Source: Oscillospiraceae bacterium
Lineage (GTDB): Bacteria; Bacillota; Clostridia; Oscillospirales; Oscillospiraceae
Assembly: GCA_017516005.1 (NCBI GenBank)
Contig: JAFWDU010000004.1
Span: forward strand, 1 to 53,769
Reading direction: 5' to 3'
DNA length: 53,769 nucleotides
The translations under genes were made by a program, and so were the position numbers. Each line of letters starts with the position of its first letter. Position 1 is the first letter of the stretch. The notes under the pieces were generated by a model. The model had not been told where the DNA came from. It made no database searches and saw nothing but the letters and a program-made list of their open reading frames with translations. Below, in pieces: positions 25,563 to 35,107 of this stretch.

Positions 25563-26774
25563 TTACTGGAAAAACTTTGCGTGTACGGCGCGCATCGCGC
25601 GCTCGGAATCCTCGATGTTGATCAGGACGGAAACCTTGATCTCACTGGTGGAAATCATATGAATGTTGATTCCCGCCTCAAACAGCGCCTCAAACATGGT
25701 TGCCGCGACGCCGGGGTTGTCCACCATGCCTGCGCCGACGATAGAAACCTTTGCCACATCCGTGGAGACATCCAGGCTTTCGTACTGCAGATCATTGGTC
25801 CGCTTGGCTTCCTCGATTACCTGCTTGCACAGTTCCTTATTGTCAGAAGAAACAGTAAAGCTGATATCCTTCGTGTTGCCGCGTCCGATGGACTGGAGAA
25901 TAATATCCACGTTAATCTTGTTCTTTGCCAGCAGACTGAAGAGCTTGTATGCGATGCCGGGCACGTCCTTCAGACCGACGACGGCAAAACGCGCGATGCT
26001 TTTATCCTGAGCGACGCCGCTCACATATGTTTTTTCCACTGTATTGACAGCCTCCTTCACAATTGTACCCGGATTCCCGGAGAAGCTGGAGAGAACCTCC
26101 ATGCGGACACCGTAGCGCTTTGCCATTTCCACGCTGCGGTTGTGGAGCACCTGCGCTCCCAGAGATGCCAGTTCCAGCATCTCATCATAGGTGATCTCCT
26201 CGATCTTGGTCGCGTCCGGGACATGCCGCGGATCCGCTGTATAGACGCCGTCCACATCCGTGTAGATCTGACACAGATCCGCCTTCAGCGCAACTGCAAG
26301 AGCAACCGCTGTGGTATCGGATCCGCCGCGTCCAAGGGTCGTCACGTCATAGTAGCGGTTGATCCCCTGGAAACCTGCCACAAGAACGATGCGTCTGCGG
26401 TCCAGTTCCTCACGGATTCTGGTGGAATCCACGGAATAGATCCGCGCGAGTCCGTAGGCAGAACTGGTATGCACGCCTACCTGCCAGCCGGTCAAAGAGA
26501 CAACCGGGAAGCCCATTCCTTCAATGCACATTGCCATCAGCGCTACGGATTCCTGTTCGCCGCAGGCAAGAAGCATATCCATTTCCCGTTTTGAAGGTTT
26601 CGGATTGATCTGTTTTGCCTTTTCGATCAGATCGTCCGTGGTATCTCCCTGCGCGGACAGGACAACGACCACATCGTTCCCCTGCTGGTACGCTCTGGAA
26701 ATAATGCCCGCAACATTGCGGACGCGTTCCGGATTGGCAACAGAGCTGCCTCCGAATTTTTGTACGATCAGCAT
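25563..26774 (-). CDS. lysC: Aspartate kinase
   Basis: A 403-residue enzyme phosphorylating aspartate, the entry to lysine, threonine and methionine synthesis. The N-terminal kinase domain has KFGGSSV at residues 6-12 and GRGGSDTTAVALA near 150. The C-terminal half holds two ACT modules (SIVGAGMVDNPGVAATMFEAL in the second), so feedback control is expected; which amino acid is sensed is not readable. It is the last gene of a three-gene operon, 57 bases after hom. Confidence 0.95.
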   Translation of the reverse strand: MLIVQKFGGSSVANPERVRNVAGIISRAYQQGNDVVVVLSAQGDTTDDLIEKAKQINPKPSKREMDMLLACGEQESVALMAMCIEGMGFPVVSLTGWQVGVHTSSAYGLARIYSVDSTRIREELDRRRIVLVAGFQGINRYYDVTTLGRGGSDTTAVALAVALKADLCQIYTDVDGVYTADPRHVPDATKIEEITYDEMLELASLGAQVLHNRSVEMAKRYGVRMEVLSSFSGNPGTIVKEAVNTVEKTYVSGVAQDKSIARFAVVGLKDVPGIAYKLFSLLAKNKINVDIILQSIGRGNTKDISFTVSSDNKELCKQVIEEAKRTNDLQYESLDVSTDVAKVSIVGAGMVDNPGVAATMFEALFEAGINIHMISTSEIKVSVLINIEDSERAMRAVHAKFFQ

Positions 26775-26831
26775 ATTATCCTCCCATCCGTCAGCCGCCA
26801 GTCCGGCGGTGCGGAATTGATTTCTCTAGAT

Positions 26832-28031
26832 TCAGTCGGACAGAACCGGATACTGTTCGATCCGATGCAGGCCGCATTTCTCCAGTTCCGAGAGAGCCAT
26901 GGGACCGGTCAGGAAACCGCAGCTGTCACTGTCCCGCCCGAGGATTCTGGCCTCCGGCAGCGCAGCCCGAACCGCATCCTCCCCGTCGGACACATTCACA
27001 AACCAGACAAGGGGGATATCCCGCACATCTGCCAGATAATTCTCCTGCGCGCTGCTCCAGGACAGATCTCTGCGTTTGTCCAGATGGACCGCCGCGTCAA
27101 TCATATCACCGACAACCGCGCTTGCCGTGGGAAGCTTTCCCGCGCCTCGGCCGTAGAACAGTGTTTCACCTACCGCGTTTCCGCGCACCTGCACCGCGTT
27201 GAACACATCGTCCACATGTGCCAGCTGGTTCTTTGCGGGCACAAAGTGCGGCGCGACAAATACGGCAAGTTTCCCGTCTTCCCTTGGAAACACCCGTGCG
27301 AGGAGCTTGATGCGCATTTTTGCAATATCCGCAAAAGCAACGGTCTCCACGCTGATGTTCCGGATGCCGACAGTCGCCACCTGATCCGGATCCACATGGA
27401 CACCGTAAACCAGATCCGCCAGAATGCAGATCTTTCTGCAGGCGTCATGGCCGTCCACGTCCGCGGAGGGATCCCGCTCGGCGTATCCCATCTCCTGTGC
27501 CTGTTTCAGGACGGTGTCAAACTCTTCGCCGTCGTCAATCATCTTGGTCAGAATGTAATTGGTCGTGCCGTTGAGAATGCCGCAGATCTCCTCGATCCGG
27601 TTTGCCGTCAGGCAGCTCATCAGCGGCCGCAGGATCGGAATCCCGCCGCCTACAGACGCCTCAAACAGGAAATTGACTCCCTGCTCCTGTGCGATCTTCA
27701 GCAGCACATCACCATACTTGGCGACCATTTCCTTATTGGAGGTCACCACATGCTTGCCCGCTTTCAGGCAGCGTGTGACAAAATCATAAGCAACGCCCAC
27801 GCCGCCGATGCATTCGGCCACAATCTTCACTTCCGGATCCGATTCCACAACGGAGAAGTCATGGATCAGACGATCCCGGAAGGGAGAATCCGGAAATACC
27901 CGGGTATCCAGGATATACTTCAGGCAGAGTGCCTCTCCGGCTCCGCGTGCGATTTCTTTCTGGTTCATCTCCAGGACTTCCGCAACACCGCTGCCGACGG
28001 TGCCGAAGCCGAGAATTGCAACTTGAATCAT
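26832..28031 (-). CDS. hom: Homoserine dehydrogenase
   Basis: A 399-residue enzyme reducing aspartate semialdehyde to homoserine. The Rossmann motif GFGTVGSGVAEVL is at the N-terminus. The catalytic region includes KHVVTSNKEMVAKYG, EASVGGGIPILRPL and GILNGTTNYILTKM. A C-terminal ACT domain (about 320-399) implies allosteric control. It starts 11 bases after the ACT-protein stop and is followed by lysC, so two steps of threonine/methionine supply share one transcript. Confidence 0.95.
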   Translation of the reverse strand: MIQVAILGFGTVGSGVAEVLEMNQKEIARGAGEALCLKYILDTRVFPDSPFRDRLIHDFSVVESDPEVKIVAECIGGVGVAYDFVTRCLKAGKHVVTSNKEMVAKYGDVLLKIAQEQGVNFLFEASVGGGIPILRPLMSCLTANRIEEICGILNGTTNYILTKMIDDGEEFDTVLKQAQEMGYAERDPSADVDGHDACRKICILADLVYGVHVDPDQVATVGIRNISVETVAFADIAKMRIKLLARVFPREDGKLAVFVAPHFVPAKNQLAHVDDVFNAVQVRGNAVGETLFYGRGAGKLPTASAVVGDMIDAAVHLDKRRDLSWSSAQENYLADVRDIPLVWFVNVSDGEDAVRAALPEARILGRDSDSCGFLTGPMALSELEKCGLHRIEQYPVLSD

Positions 28032-28042
28032 AGGGCACCTCC

Positions 28043-28483
28043 TCAGCCGGCTACCATTTCAGCCTTGATCACACCGTCAAGATTGCTGACTTTGCGAAGC
28101 AGATCCTCAACCGGGCAGTTCAGATCCGTTGTCTCGGCTGAAATCGTGAGCATGGCGCAGCCGTTTGTCGGAATCGCCTGATTGATTGTCAGAATGTTTG
28201 CACAGCAATAGGCAAATATGGAAAGAATTCCGGAAAGCACGCCGGTGCGGTCCTTCAGCATAAGCTGGAAAGTAATAATTCGTCCTGACATGAGGTTCTG
28301 AAACGGCGTAATGGAATCCCGGTATTTATAAAAAGCGCTGCGGCTGATGCCGGTCTTCTGCGTGGCCTCTCCGACTGTCGGAACCTCACCGGACTCCAGA
28401 AGGCGCTTTGCCTCTGCGACCTTGAGAAAAACATCCGGCAGTGCGTCCGCCTGAACCAGATAGTATTTCGGATTGCTTGACAT
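28043..28483 (-). CDS. UPF0735-type ACT domain protein
   Basis: A 146-residue protein (MSSNPKYYLVQADALPDVFLK at the N-terminus). Residues about 38-60 (TVGEATQKTGISRSAFYKYRD) look like a helix-turn-helix. The C-terminal ACT domain (about 70-146, LKDRTGVLSGILSIFA) would bind an amino acid. Members commonly precede hom in Firmicutes, and here it leads hom and lysC. It may be an amino-acid-responsive regulator; older PheB naming is not supported by function. AGAGGTGGAG fixes the start at 28483 rather than an upstream ATG that overlaps the promoter. Confidence 0.85.
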   Translation of the reverse strand: MSSNPKYYLVQADALPDVFLKVAEAKRLLESGEVPTVGEATQKTGISRSAFYKYRDSITPFQNLMSGRIITFQLMLKDRTGVLSGILSIFAYCCANILTINQAIPTNGCAMLTISAETTDLNCPVEDLLRKVSNLDGVIKAEMVAG

Positions 28484-28535
28484 GTACTCCACCTCTTGTC
28501 TTTCACTCGTGCTCATTTGTATCCAGTGCGCGGTA

Positions 28536-28564
28536 ATCTTATCATGCTTCGAAAATGAATGCAA
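28536..28564 (-). promoter_or_regulatory. Promoter of ACT-hom-lysC
   Basis: On the minus strand, TTGCAT (28564-28559) and TAAGAT (28541-28536), 17 bases apart, with TGA before the -10. Confidence 0.65.
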
Positions 28565-28696
28565 GTGCTCATATTGCTAGTATTCCCATACCATCTCCCC
28601 TTGTTTTTCGTCTTTTTCCCAAATACAGGCACATTGCCCACGACACCGGGCGAGAATCCGTTCTGTTTCTTTCCCTGATCGGGACAGAAGCCAGCC

Positions 28697-28725
28697 TTGA
28701 TTTTGCCCGCACATACAGGTAAAAT
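28697..28725 (+). promoter_or_regulatory. Promoter of the second RluA-type gene
   Basis: TTGATT at 28697-28702 and TAAAAT at 28720-28725 with a 17-base spacer. It lies just upstream of the chosen ATG. Confidence 0.65.
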
Positions 28726-28753
28726 GGGCAAAAAACGAGGAGAGGAGCGCAAC

Positions 28754-29665
28754 ATGGAACTGCGTCATACCGCGCAGGGCGACGGCACCCTGCATCAGAT
28801 TCTGAAAAGCGAACTGCGGATGAGCACCGGCCTCATCGGGCGGCTGAAGTTCCAGCAGGCGCTTCTGGTCAACGGAATACCGCAACGCACCAACTACCCG
28901 GTTCATCCCGGAGATGAACTGCGCGTCCGCCTTCTGGAGCCGGAACCGAACTACCCGGCCGAAGAAGGGGAACTGAATATCCTTTATGAAGACGAACATC
29001 TGCTTGCAGTCGACAAGCCGCCCGGGATCATTGTACACCCGTCCCCTGCCAGGATGACCGGTACACTGGCCAATTATCTTCTGGCGCATTACCGTTCTCA
29101 GGGGGAGGATTCCGCTGTACATCCCCTGACACGTCTGGACCGGGACACCTTTGGAATTGTCCTCTTTGCCAAACACTCCCACGCGCATGCCCTTCTTACC
29201 CTTCAGCAGCGCGCGGGTCAATTTGAAAAAGTCTACCACGCTCTTGTCGAGGGAACACCGGCTGCGCAGAGAATTGAGGCGCCCGTGTTCCGGCCGGATC
29301 CGGTAAGTCTTCTGCGGATTGTGGACTCGCGGGGAAAGCATGCTCAAACGCTTCTCTCCCCCCTCTCCACTGACGGCCGGATCTCCCTTGTGGAGCTTCA
29401 TCCCGTCACAGGCCGGACCCATCAGCTGCGTGTGCACTGTCTGTATATCGGCTGCCCGATTCTCGGGGATCCCCAGTACTGCACGGCGTCCTCACAGGCG
29501 CTTTCCGATTTGTTTGGCCTGACCGGCCAGCAGCTAGGCGCCATGCAGCTGCGCTTTACACATCCCTTTACCGGGCAGGCTATGGAACTGCATTCCGGCT
29601 TCTCTCTTGGTCTTCAAAAATTCGTTGCGCCCGGAACCAAACCCGTGTATAATAATGACAATTGA
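28754..29665 (+). CDS. RluA-family pseudouridine synthase (second copy)
   Basis: A 303-residue RNA-modifying enzyme. A short N-terminal S4-like part (about 1-65) is followed by a synthase domain with RLDRDTFGIVLFAKH, which holds the catalytic aspartate, and VTGRTHQLRVHCL. It is distinct from the copy at 7554-8513, so they probably have different targets. The ATG follows GAGGAGAGGAG. Its last codons contain the predicted promoter of pta. Confidence 0.87.
   Translation: MELRHTAQGDGTLHQILKSELRMSTGLIGRLKFQQALLVNGIPQRTNYPVHPGDELRVRLLEPEPNYPAEEGELNILYEDEHLLAVDKPPGIIVHPSPARMTGTLANYLLAHYRSQGEDSAVHPLTRLDRDTFGIVLFAKHSHAHALLTLQQRAGQFEKVYHALVEGTPAAQRIEAPVFRPDPVSLLRIVDSRGKHAQTLLSPLSTDGRISLVELHPVTGRTHQLRVHCLYIGCPILGDPQYCTASSQALSDLFGLTGQQLGAMQLRFTHPFTGQAMELHSGFSLGLQKFVAPGTKPVYNNDN
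29625..29653 (+). promoter_or_regulatory. Promoter of pta inside the preceding gene
   Basis: TTGCGC at 29625-29630 and TATAAT at 29648-29653 with a 17-base spacer, overlapping the last codons of the RluA-type gene. Confidence 0.6.
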
Positions 29666-29701
29666 TGCCGCACTGCGGCGATTTGGGAGGTAAATATCAT
29701 C

Positions 29702-30706
29702 ATGGACATGTTTGAAAACCTGATCGGCATTCTGAAGCAGAACAGCCGCAAGATCGTCTTCACGGAAGGACCGGATCCCCGCATTCTTGAAGCGGCATCC
29801 CGCCTGAAGAAGGACGGCTTCCTGACCCCGATTCTTATCGGCAATGTGGATGAAGTCAAGGCAGCTGCCCAGACAGGCGGTTTTGATATTGACGGCCTTG
29901 AAATCATTGATCCCGCCACCTATCCGGAGATGGACGCTCTGGTTGACAAGATGGTCGAGCTCCGCAAGGGCAAAATGACGCCGGAAGAGTGCCGTGCTGC
30001 ACTTGCCAAGGGCAACTACTTCGGCACCATGCTGGTCAAGGTTGGCGTTGCCGATTCCCTTCTGGGCGGCGCCACCTATTCCACCGCGGACACGGTCCGT
30101 CCGGCTCTTCAGCTCATCAAGACCCGCCCCGGCGCGCATCTGGTCAGTTCCTGCTTCATTCTGGAGCGTGAAGGCGAGCTTCTCGCCATGGGTGACTGCG
30201 CAATCAACATTTCCTATGAGGACAAGCTGGACAAGGACGGCAATGTGGTTCTCTCCGCAGCACAGCAGCTGGCGGAAGTTGCAGTGGAAACCGCCCGCAC
30301 CGCCAAGACCTTCGGCATGGATCCCAAGGTTGCCATGCTCAGCTATTCCACCAAGGGCTCCGGCAAGGGCGCTATGGTAGATCTGGTCCGCAACGCCACA
30401 GAAGAAGCCAAGAAGCTGGATCCCGAGCTCGCCATCGACGGCGAACTGCAGTTTGACGCGGCTGTCTCTCCAGTTGTCGCAAAGACCAAGTGCCAGGGTT
30501 CCCCGGTTGCCGGCCAGGCAAACACCTTTGTCTTCCCGGAAATTCAGTCCGGCAACATTGGTTACAAGATTGCCCAGCGTCTTGGCGGCTTCGCTGCCTA
30601 CGGCCCAATCCTGCAGGGTCTGAACGCACCCATCAACGACCTGTCCCGCGGCTGCGACGCCGAAGAGGTCTACAAGATGGCAATCATCACTGCTGCGCTC
30701 GCATAA
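29702..30706 (+). CDS. pta: Phosphate acetyltransferase
   Basis: A 334-residue enzyme converting acetyl-CoA and phosphate to acetyl phosphate, the first step of acetate formation. It is the short form with only the catalytic domain. FTEGPDPRILEAA at the N-terminus, GGATYSTADTVRPALQLI in the middle and the conserved GSPVAGQANTFVFPEIQSGNIGYK near residues 263-286 (single segments of the PTA_PTB fold) identify it. GGGAGG precedes the ATG. No ackA lies nearby. Its original downstream hairpin has been split off by the ISL3 composite insertion. Confidence 0.95.
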   Translation: MDMFENLIGILKQNSRKIVFTEGPDPRILEAASRLKKDGFLTPILIGNVDEVKAAAQTGGFDIDGLEIIDPATYPEMDALVDKMVELRKGKMTPEECRAALAKGNYFGTMLVKVGVADSLLGGATYSTADTVRPALQLIKTRPGAHLVSSCFILEREGELLAMGDCAINISYEDKLDKDGNVVLSAAQQLAEVAVETARTAKTFGMDPKVAMLSYSTKGSGKGAMVDLVRNATEEAKKLDPELAIDGELQFDAAVSPVVAKTKCQGSPVAGQANTFVFPEIQSGNIGYKIAQRLGGFAAYGPILQGLNAPINDLSRGCDAEEVYKMAIITAALA

Positions 30707-30750
30707 GCAGCAAAATCCATCTGATAAGCATAAAGCGGTTCTATAATAAA

Positions 30751-30784
30751 TGTTGGGGTCAGGAGAAAAAACCTGGCCCCAACA
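30751..30784 (+). terminator. Hairpin inside the IS left end
   Basis: TGTTGGGGTCAGG pairs with CCTGGCCCCAACA (one T-G wobble), with an A-rich loop, followed by ATTTTC. It probably ends pta transcription now that the native hairpin lies beyond the insertion. Confidence 0.65.
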
Positions 30785-30872
30785 ATTTTCAAAAGGCGAA
30801 AAAAAAGGAGAGCATAGAAGAGTAATCTTCAACAACGATGTACCCCTACACGCAGAGAAAGGAAGATCAACT

Positions 30873-32045
30873 ATGCTCAAAGAAGATTATACAACAGTGA
30901 TACTTGATTTGGAAGGGATTGAAGTAAAAAAAGCGGAACAAGATGGCGAGGAACTGCAGATATACATAGAAATGGAGCGGAAGAGTCAGATATGTCCCTG
31001 CTGCGGAGAAGAGACGCAGCGGATACATGACTACCGGACTCAACGGGTGAAGGATATTCCGCTTGGGAAGAAAACAGTGCTGTATCTAAGGAAGCGGCGA
31101 TACCACTGCAGGAACTGCAGGAAGCACTTTTATGAAGCGAATCCGTTTCTGGGACGATACAGCAGCATGACGAAGAGGCTGATTGCGTATATACTCACAC
31201 AATTCAAGGATCTGAAGCCGGCATCAGAGATAGCGAAAGAGTGTAATATTTCTTCTTCGACAGCATTTCGCTGTTTTGACTGTATCAGCTACCGGTGCCG
31301 GTCACTTCCCCATGTACTGTCGATTGATGAGTTCAAAGGGAATGCGGGAGGAGAGAAATATCAGTCCATTCTAACGGATCCAAAGAACAGGAAAGTGTTG
31401 GATATTCTTCCGAATCGTTATGAAAATGACCTGATACAGTACTTTCGGAGCTTTAGCACCAGGGACAACGTCCATTACTTTGTCACCGATATGAATTTCC
31501 ATTTCCGGAATGTCGCAAACATCTGTTTTCCAAAAGCAAAGATCGTAGTTGACAAATATCATGTGACTCGTCAGGCCATGTGGGCAATGGAAAATGTCAG
31601 AAAAGCAGAACAAAAGAAATTGCCAGAGCCTCTCCGGAAGTATTTCAAACGATCCAAATCCCTTCTTTCCAAATCCATAGAACGTCTCACTCCGGATGAA
31701 ATGAACAAGCTTTCCCTCATGTTTGAATATTCTCCAAGACTTGCCAGAGCCTATCATCTGAAAAATGTATTTCTCTCTGTCATGCGTTCTTCCAGCTCCT
31801 CCGAAGGCAGAAAGAAACTCAGTGGCTGGCTCTTCCTCGCTGAGTTTGAAAATCTTCCTGAGTTTTCCCCTTGTATTACTGCCTATCGAAACTGGTTCCA
31901 GGAGATCCTGAACTCTTTTGATGTTCCCTATGCTAATGGGTATACCGAAGGCTGCAACAATAAAACAAAAGTGCTCAAGCGTGTCTGCTTTGGCGTTCGT
32001 TATTTTGACCGGTTCAGAAACAGAATCCTCCCCTGTTCTACCTGA
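30873..32045 (+). CDS. ISL3-family transposase
   Basis: A 390-residue DDE transposase. An N-terminal zinc finger (CPCC about residue 38, CRNC about 81) and a helix-turn-helix precede the catalytic core. The acidic residues lie in LSIDEFKG, YFVTDMN and NGYTEGCNNKTK, in the spacing of IS204/IS1001/IS1165-type enzymes. The ATG follows AAAGGAAG; an open frame from 30750 runs through the IS-end hairpin and is rejected. It appears intact and potentially active. Confidence 0.92.
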   Translation: MLKEDYTTVILDLEGIEVKKAEQDGEELQIYIEMERKSQICPCCGEETQRIHDYRTQRVKDIPLGKKTVLYLRKRRYHCRNCRKHFYEANPFLGRYSSMTKRLIAYILTQFKDLKPASEIAKECNISSSTAFRCFDCISYRCRSLPHVLSIDEFKGNAGGEKYQSILTDPKNRKVLDILPNRYENDLIQYFRSFSTRDNVHYFVTDMNFHFRNVANICFPKAKIVVDKYHVTRQAMWAMENVRKAEQKKLPEPLRKYFKRSKSLLSKSIERLTPDEMNKLSLMFEYSPRLARAYHLKNVFLSVMRSSSSSEGRKKLSGWLFLAEFENLPEFSPCITAYRNWFQEILNSFDVPYANGYTEGCNNKTKVLKRVCFGVRYFDRFRNRILPCST

Positions 32046-32205
32046 AAAAGTGAACGCCATAGATTGCTCTATGGCGTCCACATTTTTCATGTTTTTCTTT
32101 GCTCTACCCCAACTATTGACATAGAGCCGTATTTTTTCGGCTGTTTTTTTACAGCCCCTTCCTAGTGGACGATACAAGACTCGAAGAACGCTCCCAAACA
32201 GTCAA

Positions 32206-32469
32206 TCATTTTTTTGGTTTAAAAGTAAAGTAATAACAATCGGAATTCACCAAAAACCGAACTTTTTTGTACAATCCGTTTTCTTCTGTCCAATCGATTA
32301 AGGGTACATAAAGGGTAACAAAGCCACATTCGATAATCGACGCGACCGCCTCTCTCGCCAAATAATCCTTTAGCACATCCTGTGCTCTGCAAACAACTGA
32401 ACAGAAATAATACCTCCACGTGTGAAGCGGTTCCTTTGCATCACGGAGTCGGTCCTGAAGTAATACAGA
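32206..32469 (-). pseudogene. C-terminal gene fragment in the composite cargo
   Basis: An open frame of 87 codons without start reads as protein (WRYYFCSVVCRAQDVL, GFVTLYVPLIDWTEENGLYKK) to a TGA at 32206. It overlaps the end of the 407-residue gene in another frame and is preceded by an in-frame stop. It is probably the remnant of a third cargo gene joined by a deletion. No family is recognised. Confidence 0.4.
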
Positions 32470-33664
32470 TCAGTGGAAATCCTCCGGATCGATCTAGCTG
32501 AAAGCTCAATGTGTATTTTATCTTCAGCCCTTCTTCAAAAAAACGAAAGTAGACAAGATCACAATCTATATACCGCTGATTGTTATTAGCACTAAACGTT
32601 GCGCTTATCGGCTCAATTGTAACGATGTCTGAGGTATCGGGTTCAAAATAGAAGTATCCTTCTCTTCCGTGGATTGTTGTCAAATAGTTTCGAGGATTCT
32701 TTGACCTATATGCCTTCCACGCCCAGTCTAGCCCAGCTTCATTTGAGGTTCCAAAAATATCTATTTTTCTAACATCTGATATCGTGATACGCCATAATAC
32801 TTCTGGTCGCATTCCCGATTCTTTTTCATAAGCAGCGAGCTCCTCGTCTGTGGCTGGTTCTGAAATCACACCAGATGTGCCACTCCCTATTTGAACTGTT
32901 AGCATTCCAATGATCAGTTGTTTTGTAGCGTTTTTGTCGTTAGGTAAAGAACGAATAACTGCATTATACTCGCGTTTTTCAAATATTGATTTCAATTCTG
33001 CCAGTTCATTCTCTGTTGCCTCTCTATCTACCGGACTAAGATCAATCCGATAAAAGCGACCAAGTTTCTCCTGTGCCATTGCATCAATATTTTCAAAAGA
33101 ATTGTAGTTCTCCCGGTGCTCCAAGTTATCCCAGAATTGTAACGTGCCATCTTCCATTTCTGGGATAATGCATATCTCGGGGACATCAATCATATATATA
33201 CCATTATCCACATGTGTGCAGAATACTGCTCGAGAGATTTCTCCATCTTGCAGACGGGATGTAATATATCTACCACTTGATTCTTCGAGTAACAATTCTC
33301 TAACTGTTACAATCGTCCCATCAAGCCTTGGGGCTCCTTTAATTACCCGTTCTATAAAAACCGGTGAATCAGCATAATATGCAGGAAATTCCCCATTTAT
33401 TTTTTTCGTATTTGGCTGGAAGACTCCGCTCTTAATGGTCGTTTTTCCAGACTCAGTTATACGCCCCACAAAAACAACATCAATACTGTCTGAGATAATC
33501 AAATCTTCCACGCTATGAATATTATTCTTTAGGCCAAGTCTATCCAATCGACGCTCCACAGGATCCATTCGTAACGGTGCCAGAAGCGCTTGTATAAAGA
33601 ATAACAGTGCAATTCCTGCAGGGATCAACGCAAATAGCCATGTTTGTTTTTTCATAGTGTACAT
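32441..33664 (-). CDS. Membrane-anchored protein of unknown function (transposon cargo)
   Basis: A 407-residue protein with one N-terminal hydrophobic segment (about residues 8-29, LFALIPAGIALLFFIQALLA), so an uncleaved signal anchor or signal peptide is likely. The rest is soluble, with alternating beta-type stretches and no recognised motif. The start overlaps the stop of the upstream broken gene as TAATG, which suggests coupling since no Shine-Dalgarno site is visible. AT-rich composition and codon use differ from the chromosomal genes on either side. It is cargo of the ISL3 composite. Confidence 0.6.
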   Translation of the reverse strand: MYTMKKQTWLFALIPAGIALLFFIQALLAPLRMDPVERRLDRLGLKNNIHSVEDLIISDSIDVVFVGRITESGKTTIKSGVFQPNTKKINGEFPAYYADSPVFIERVIKGAPRLDGTIVTVRELLLEESSGRYITSRLQDGEISRAVFCTHVDNGIYMIDVPEICIIPEMEDGTLQFWDNLEHRENYNSFENIDAMAQEKLGRFYRIDLSPVDREATENELAELKSIFEKREYNAVIRSLPNDKNATKQLIIGMLTVQIGSGTSGVISEPATDEELAAYEKESGMRPEVLWRITISDVRKIDIFGTSNEAGLDWAWKAYRSKNPRNYLTTIHGREGYFYFEPDTSDIVTIEPISATFSANNNQRYIDCDLVYFRFFEEGLKIKYTLSFQLDRSGGFPLICITSGPTP

Positions 33665-34014
33665 TATTTCGCATCTGGGATCCTTTTGTTTTCAAAAACA
33701 CTAATGACCCCTTGTGTTATCGTGAAAGAACATTCTCCTTCACCATGTTTGTCATCAAAAGAATACTTGTAATGGAGACTGTGAACAATCCAATCATCCG
33801 TCCAACAGTTATCATTAACGCTCCACACCTGATTGGCTAATCCTTATGTTGCCTCCTCAACAATAAACCCATCATACTCTACATTGGAGTATGCACTTGG
33901 ATTAGAATATGAATACGGTACATTTGAGATTCCGCCATTCAATTTATATGAACCCAATTGAGTAGCATTTGCAGAGGGAGAAATTGCTATAAGTGCAATT
34001 AAAGCAATGAGCAT
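33664..34014 (-). pseudogene. Secreted small protein gene interrupted by an in-frame TAA
   Basis: From ATG at 34014 the frame encodes a signal-peptide-like start (MLIALIALIAISPSANATQ) and continues as YKLNGGISNVPYSYSN. A TAA at 33846-33844 follows codon 56. The same frame then carries on for 60 codons (LANQVWSVNDNCWTDDWIVH) to TAA at 33664, which overlaps the next gene's ATG. The uninterrupted protein would have about 116 residues. A single base change could restore it; a sequencing error is also possible. Family unknown. Confidence 0.5.
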
Positions 34015-35107
34015 GACTGCCTTTACAATCTGATAGAATCTCCTTATTCTAAAATATCCCCTTTCATTCTTTTTGATAATTATTCTCTCAGCCCGTCTGT
34101 CTAATCCAGTAGCTTAGTGCATTTTCTTACTCTTACACAATAGTTAAACAATGTAAAGGACGCCTTTCCATAAAGTACAGTTATGGTGCTGTTTTTATGA
34201 TATACTTATATGATTTGCCTGTCAATCGAAAACAGTACAAAACGATATATTTATTTTTGTGCATAATATAGTAATATGAATTATTCACCGCAAGGCGGTT
34301 GCTGAATTGGGCGTTCCGGAATTGGACCGTTGAAATCCGACCGTCTCTCTTTTTAGCTACCAAGCACCAATATTTTACATATACTGTAAGTTAATTTCAA
34401 TTCCGAGGATTCAGAGGTTCAAAATCCTGCCGGGAAATGAAAATGCGCCGGAGAAAAAGGGGCTTGTAACATTTGTATGTTACAAAAATGGGCATTTTTA
34501 GTTGACTTAGTAGTATATATGCAGAAAACGCAGTCCGAATAGTTTTGAGATAAGAATAAATCATATAGTCTTTCTAACTTTTCTGTCTAATTCTTTGTAA
34601 CATTCGTGTGTTATGGAGTTTTATATGCATACAGGTTATCCTGTGACCAGTTCGAGGGCACAGCGCCGATCCGAGAGCGAGAACGAAGTCACAGTCCGGA
34701 CGCATCCGGCTCATGACGGAAATAGAGAAGAATGATGAAACAGAAAAAGTTGAGAATGGACATGCAGCTATTAATGATCACGGCAAAGGTATACGTGAAA
34801 TGGAAAATATGATTGCGAAAAAGGAGTTTCGGAAAACACTGACATCAAGCTAACTTGATGTTTATGAATACTGCATAATAAAGATTTGAGTATTCGTACG
34901 TTTGCGCTGGAAAGCGATGAAACCAACAACGCAATCTGGAAGACAAAAGAGAGATTCAAATAAATGCTTTATCTTTTTTATTAATGATGCCTGACAAAAG
35001 CCGAAAAATGTCCGTTGTTATATAAGTGGACTTTTCGAAGGCATCCATCTAAACGACAAAAATAATTTTCATTTTATCATTGATAATGTTTGAATAATCG
35101 TGAAAGA
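34015..35107. other. Decayed AT-rich cargo without clear genes
   Basis: No convincing gene over about 1.1 kb. A hairpin with perfect 9-bp arms (TTGTAACAT, 34464-34472, and ATGTTACAA, 34477-34485) is followed by an AT-rich tail. A frame of 46 codons at 34713-34853 (MTEIEKNDETEKVENG) looks protein-like but lacks a good ribosome site. A T-arm-like GGTTCAAAATCC near 34417 is not part of a foldable tRNA. Confidence 0.45.

Larger units (their letters stand above)
30737..32128 (+). mobile_element. ISL3-family insertion sequence, complete copy
   Basis: About 1.39 kb with one transposase gene. The left end (GGTTCTATAATAAATGTTGGGG) and the inverted right end (GGCTCTATGTCAATAGTTGGGG) share GGnTCTAT and GTTGGGGT. 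A 13-bp hairpin (30751-30784) inside the left end shields the transposase from outside transcription. A 10-bp hairpin (ACGCCATAGA/TCTATGGCGT, about 32053-32076) follows the gene. Confidence 0.85.

Noticed and set aside
26760..28181. 473-codon open frame on the plus strand
   Set aside because: It is the antisense shadow of hom and the ACT gene.
30750..30872. Extended N-terminus of the transposase from 30750
   Set aside because: It would translate the IS-end terminator hairpin and lacks a ribosome site; the ATG at 30873 has a good one and matches family length.
29534..30880. 448-codon open frame on the minus strand
   Set aside because: It is the antisense shadow of pta, whose motifs are unambiguous.
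34395..34440. T-arm-like GGTTCAAAATCC suggesting a tRNA or attachment site
   Set aside because: No anticodon arm, D arm or pairing acceptor stem can be formed around it, and no integrase gene is present.
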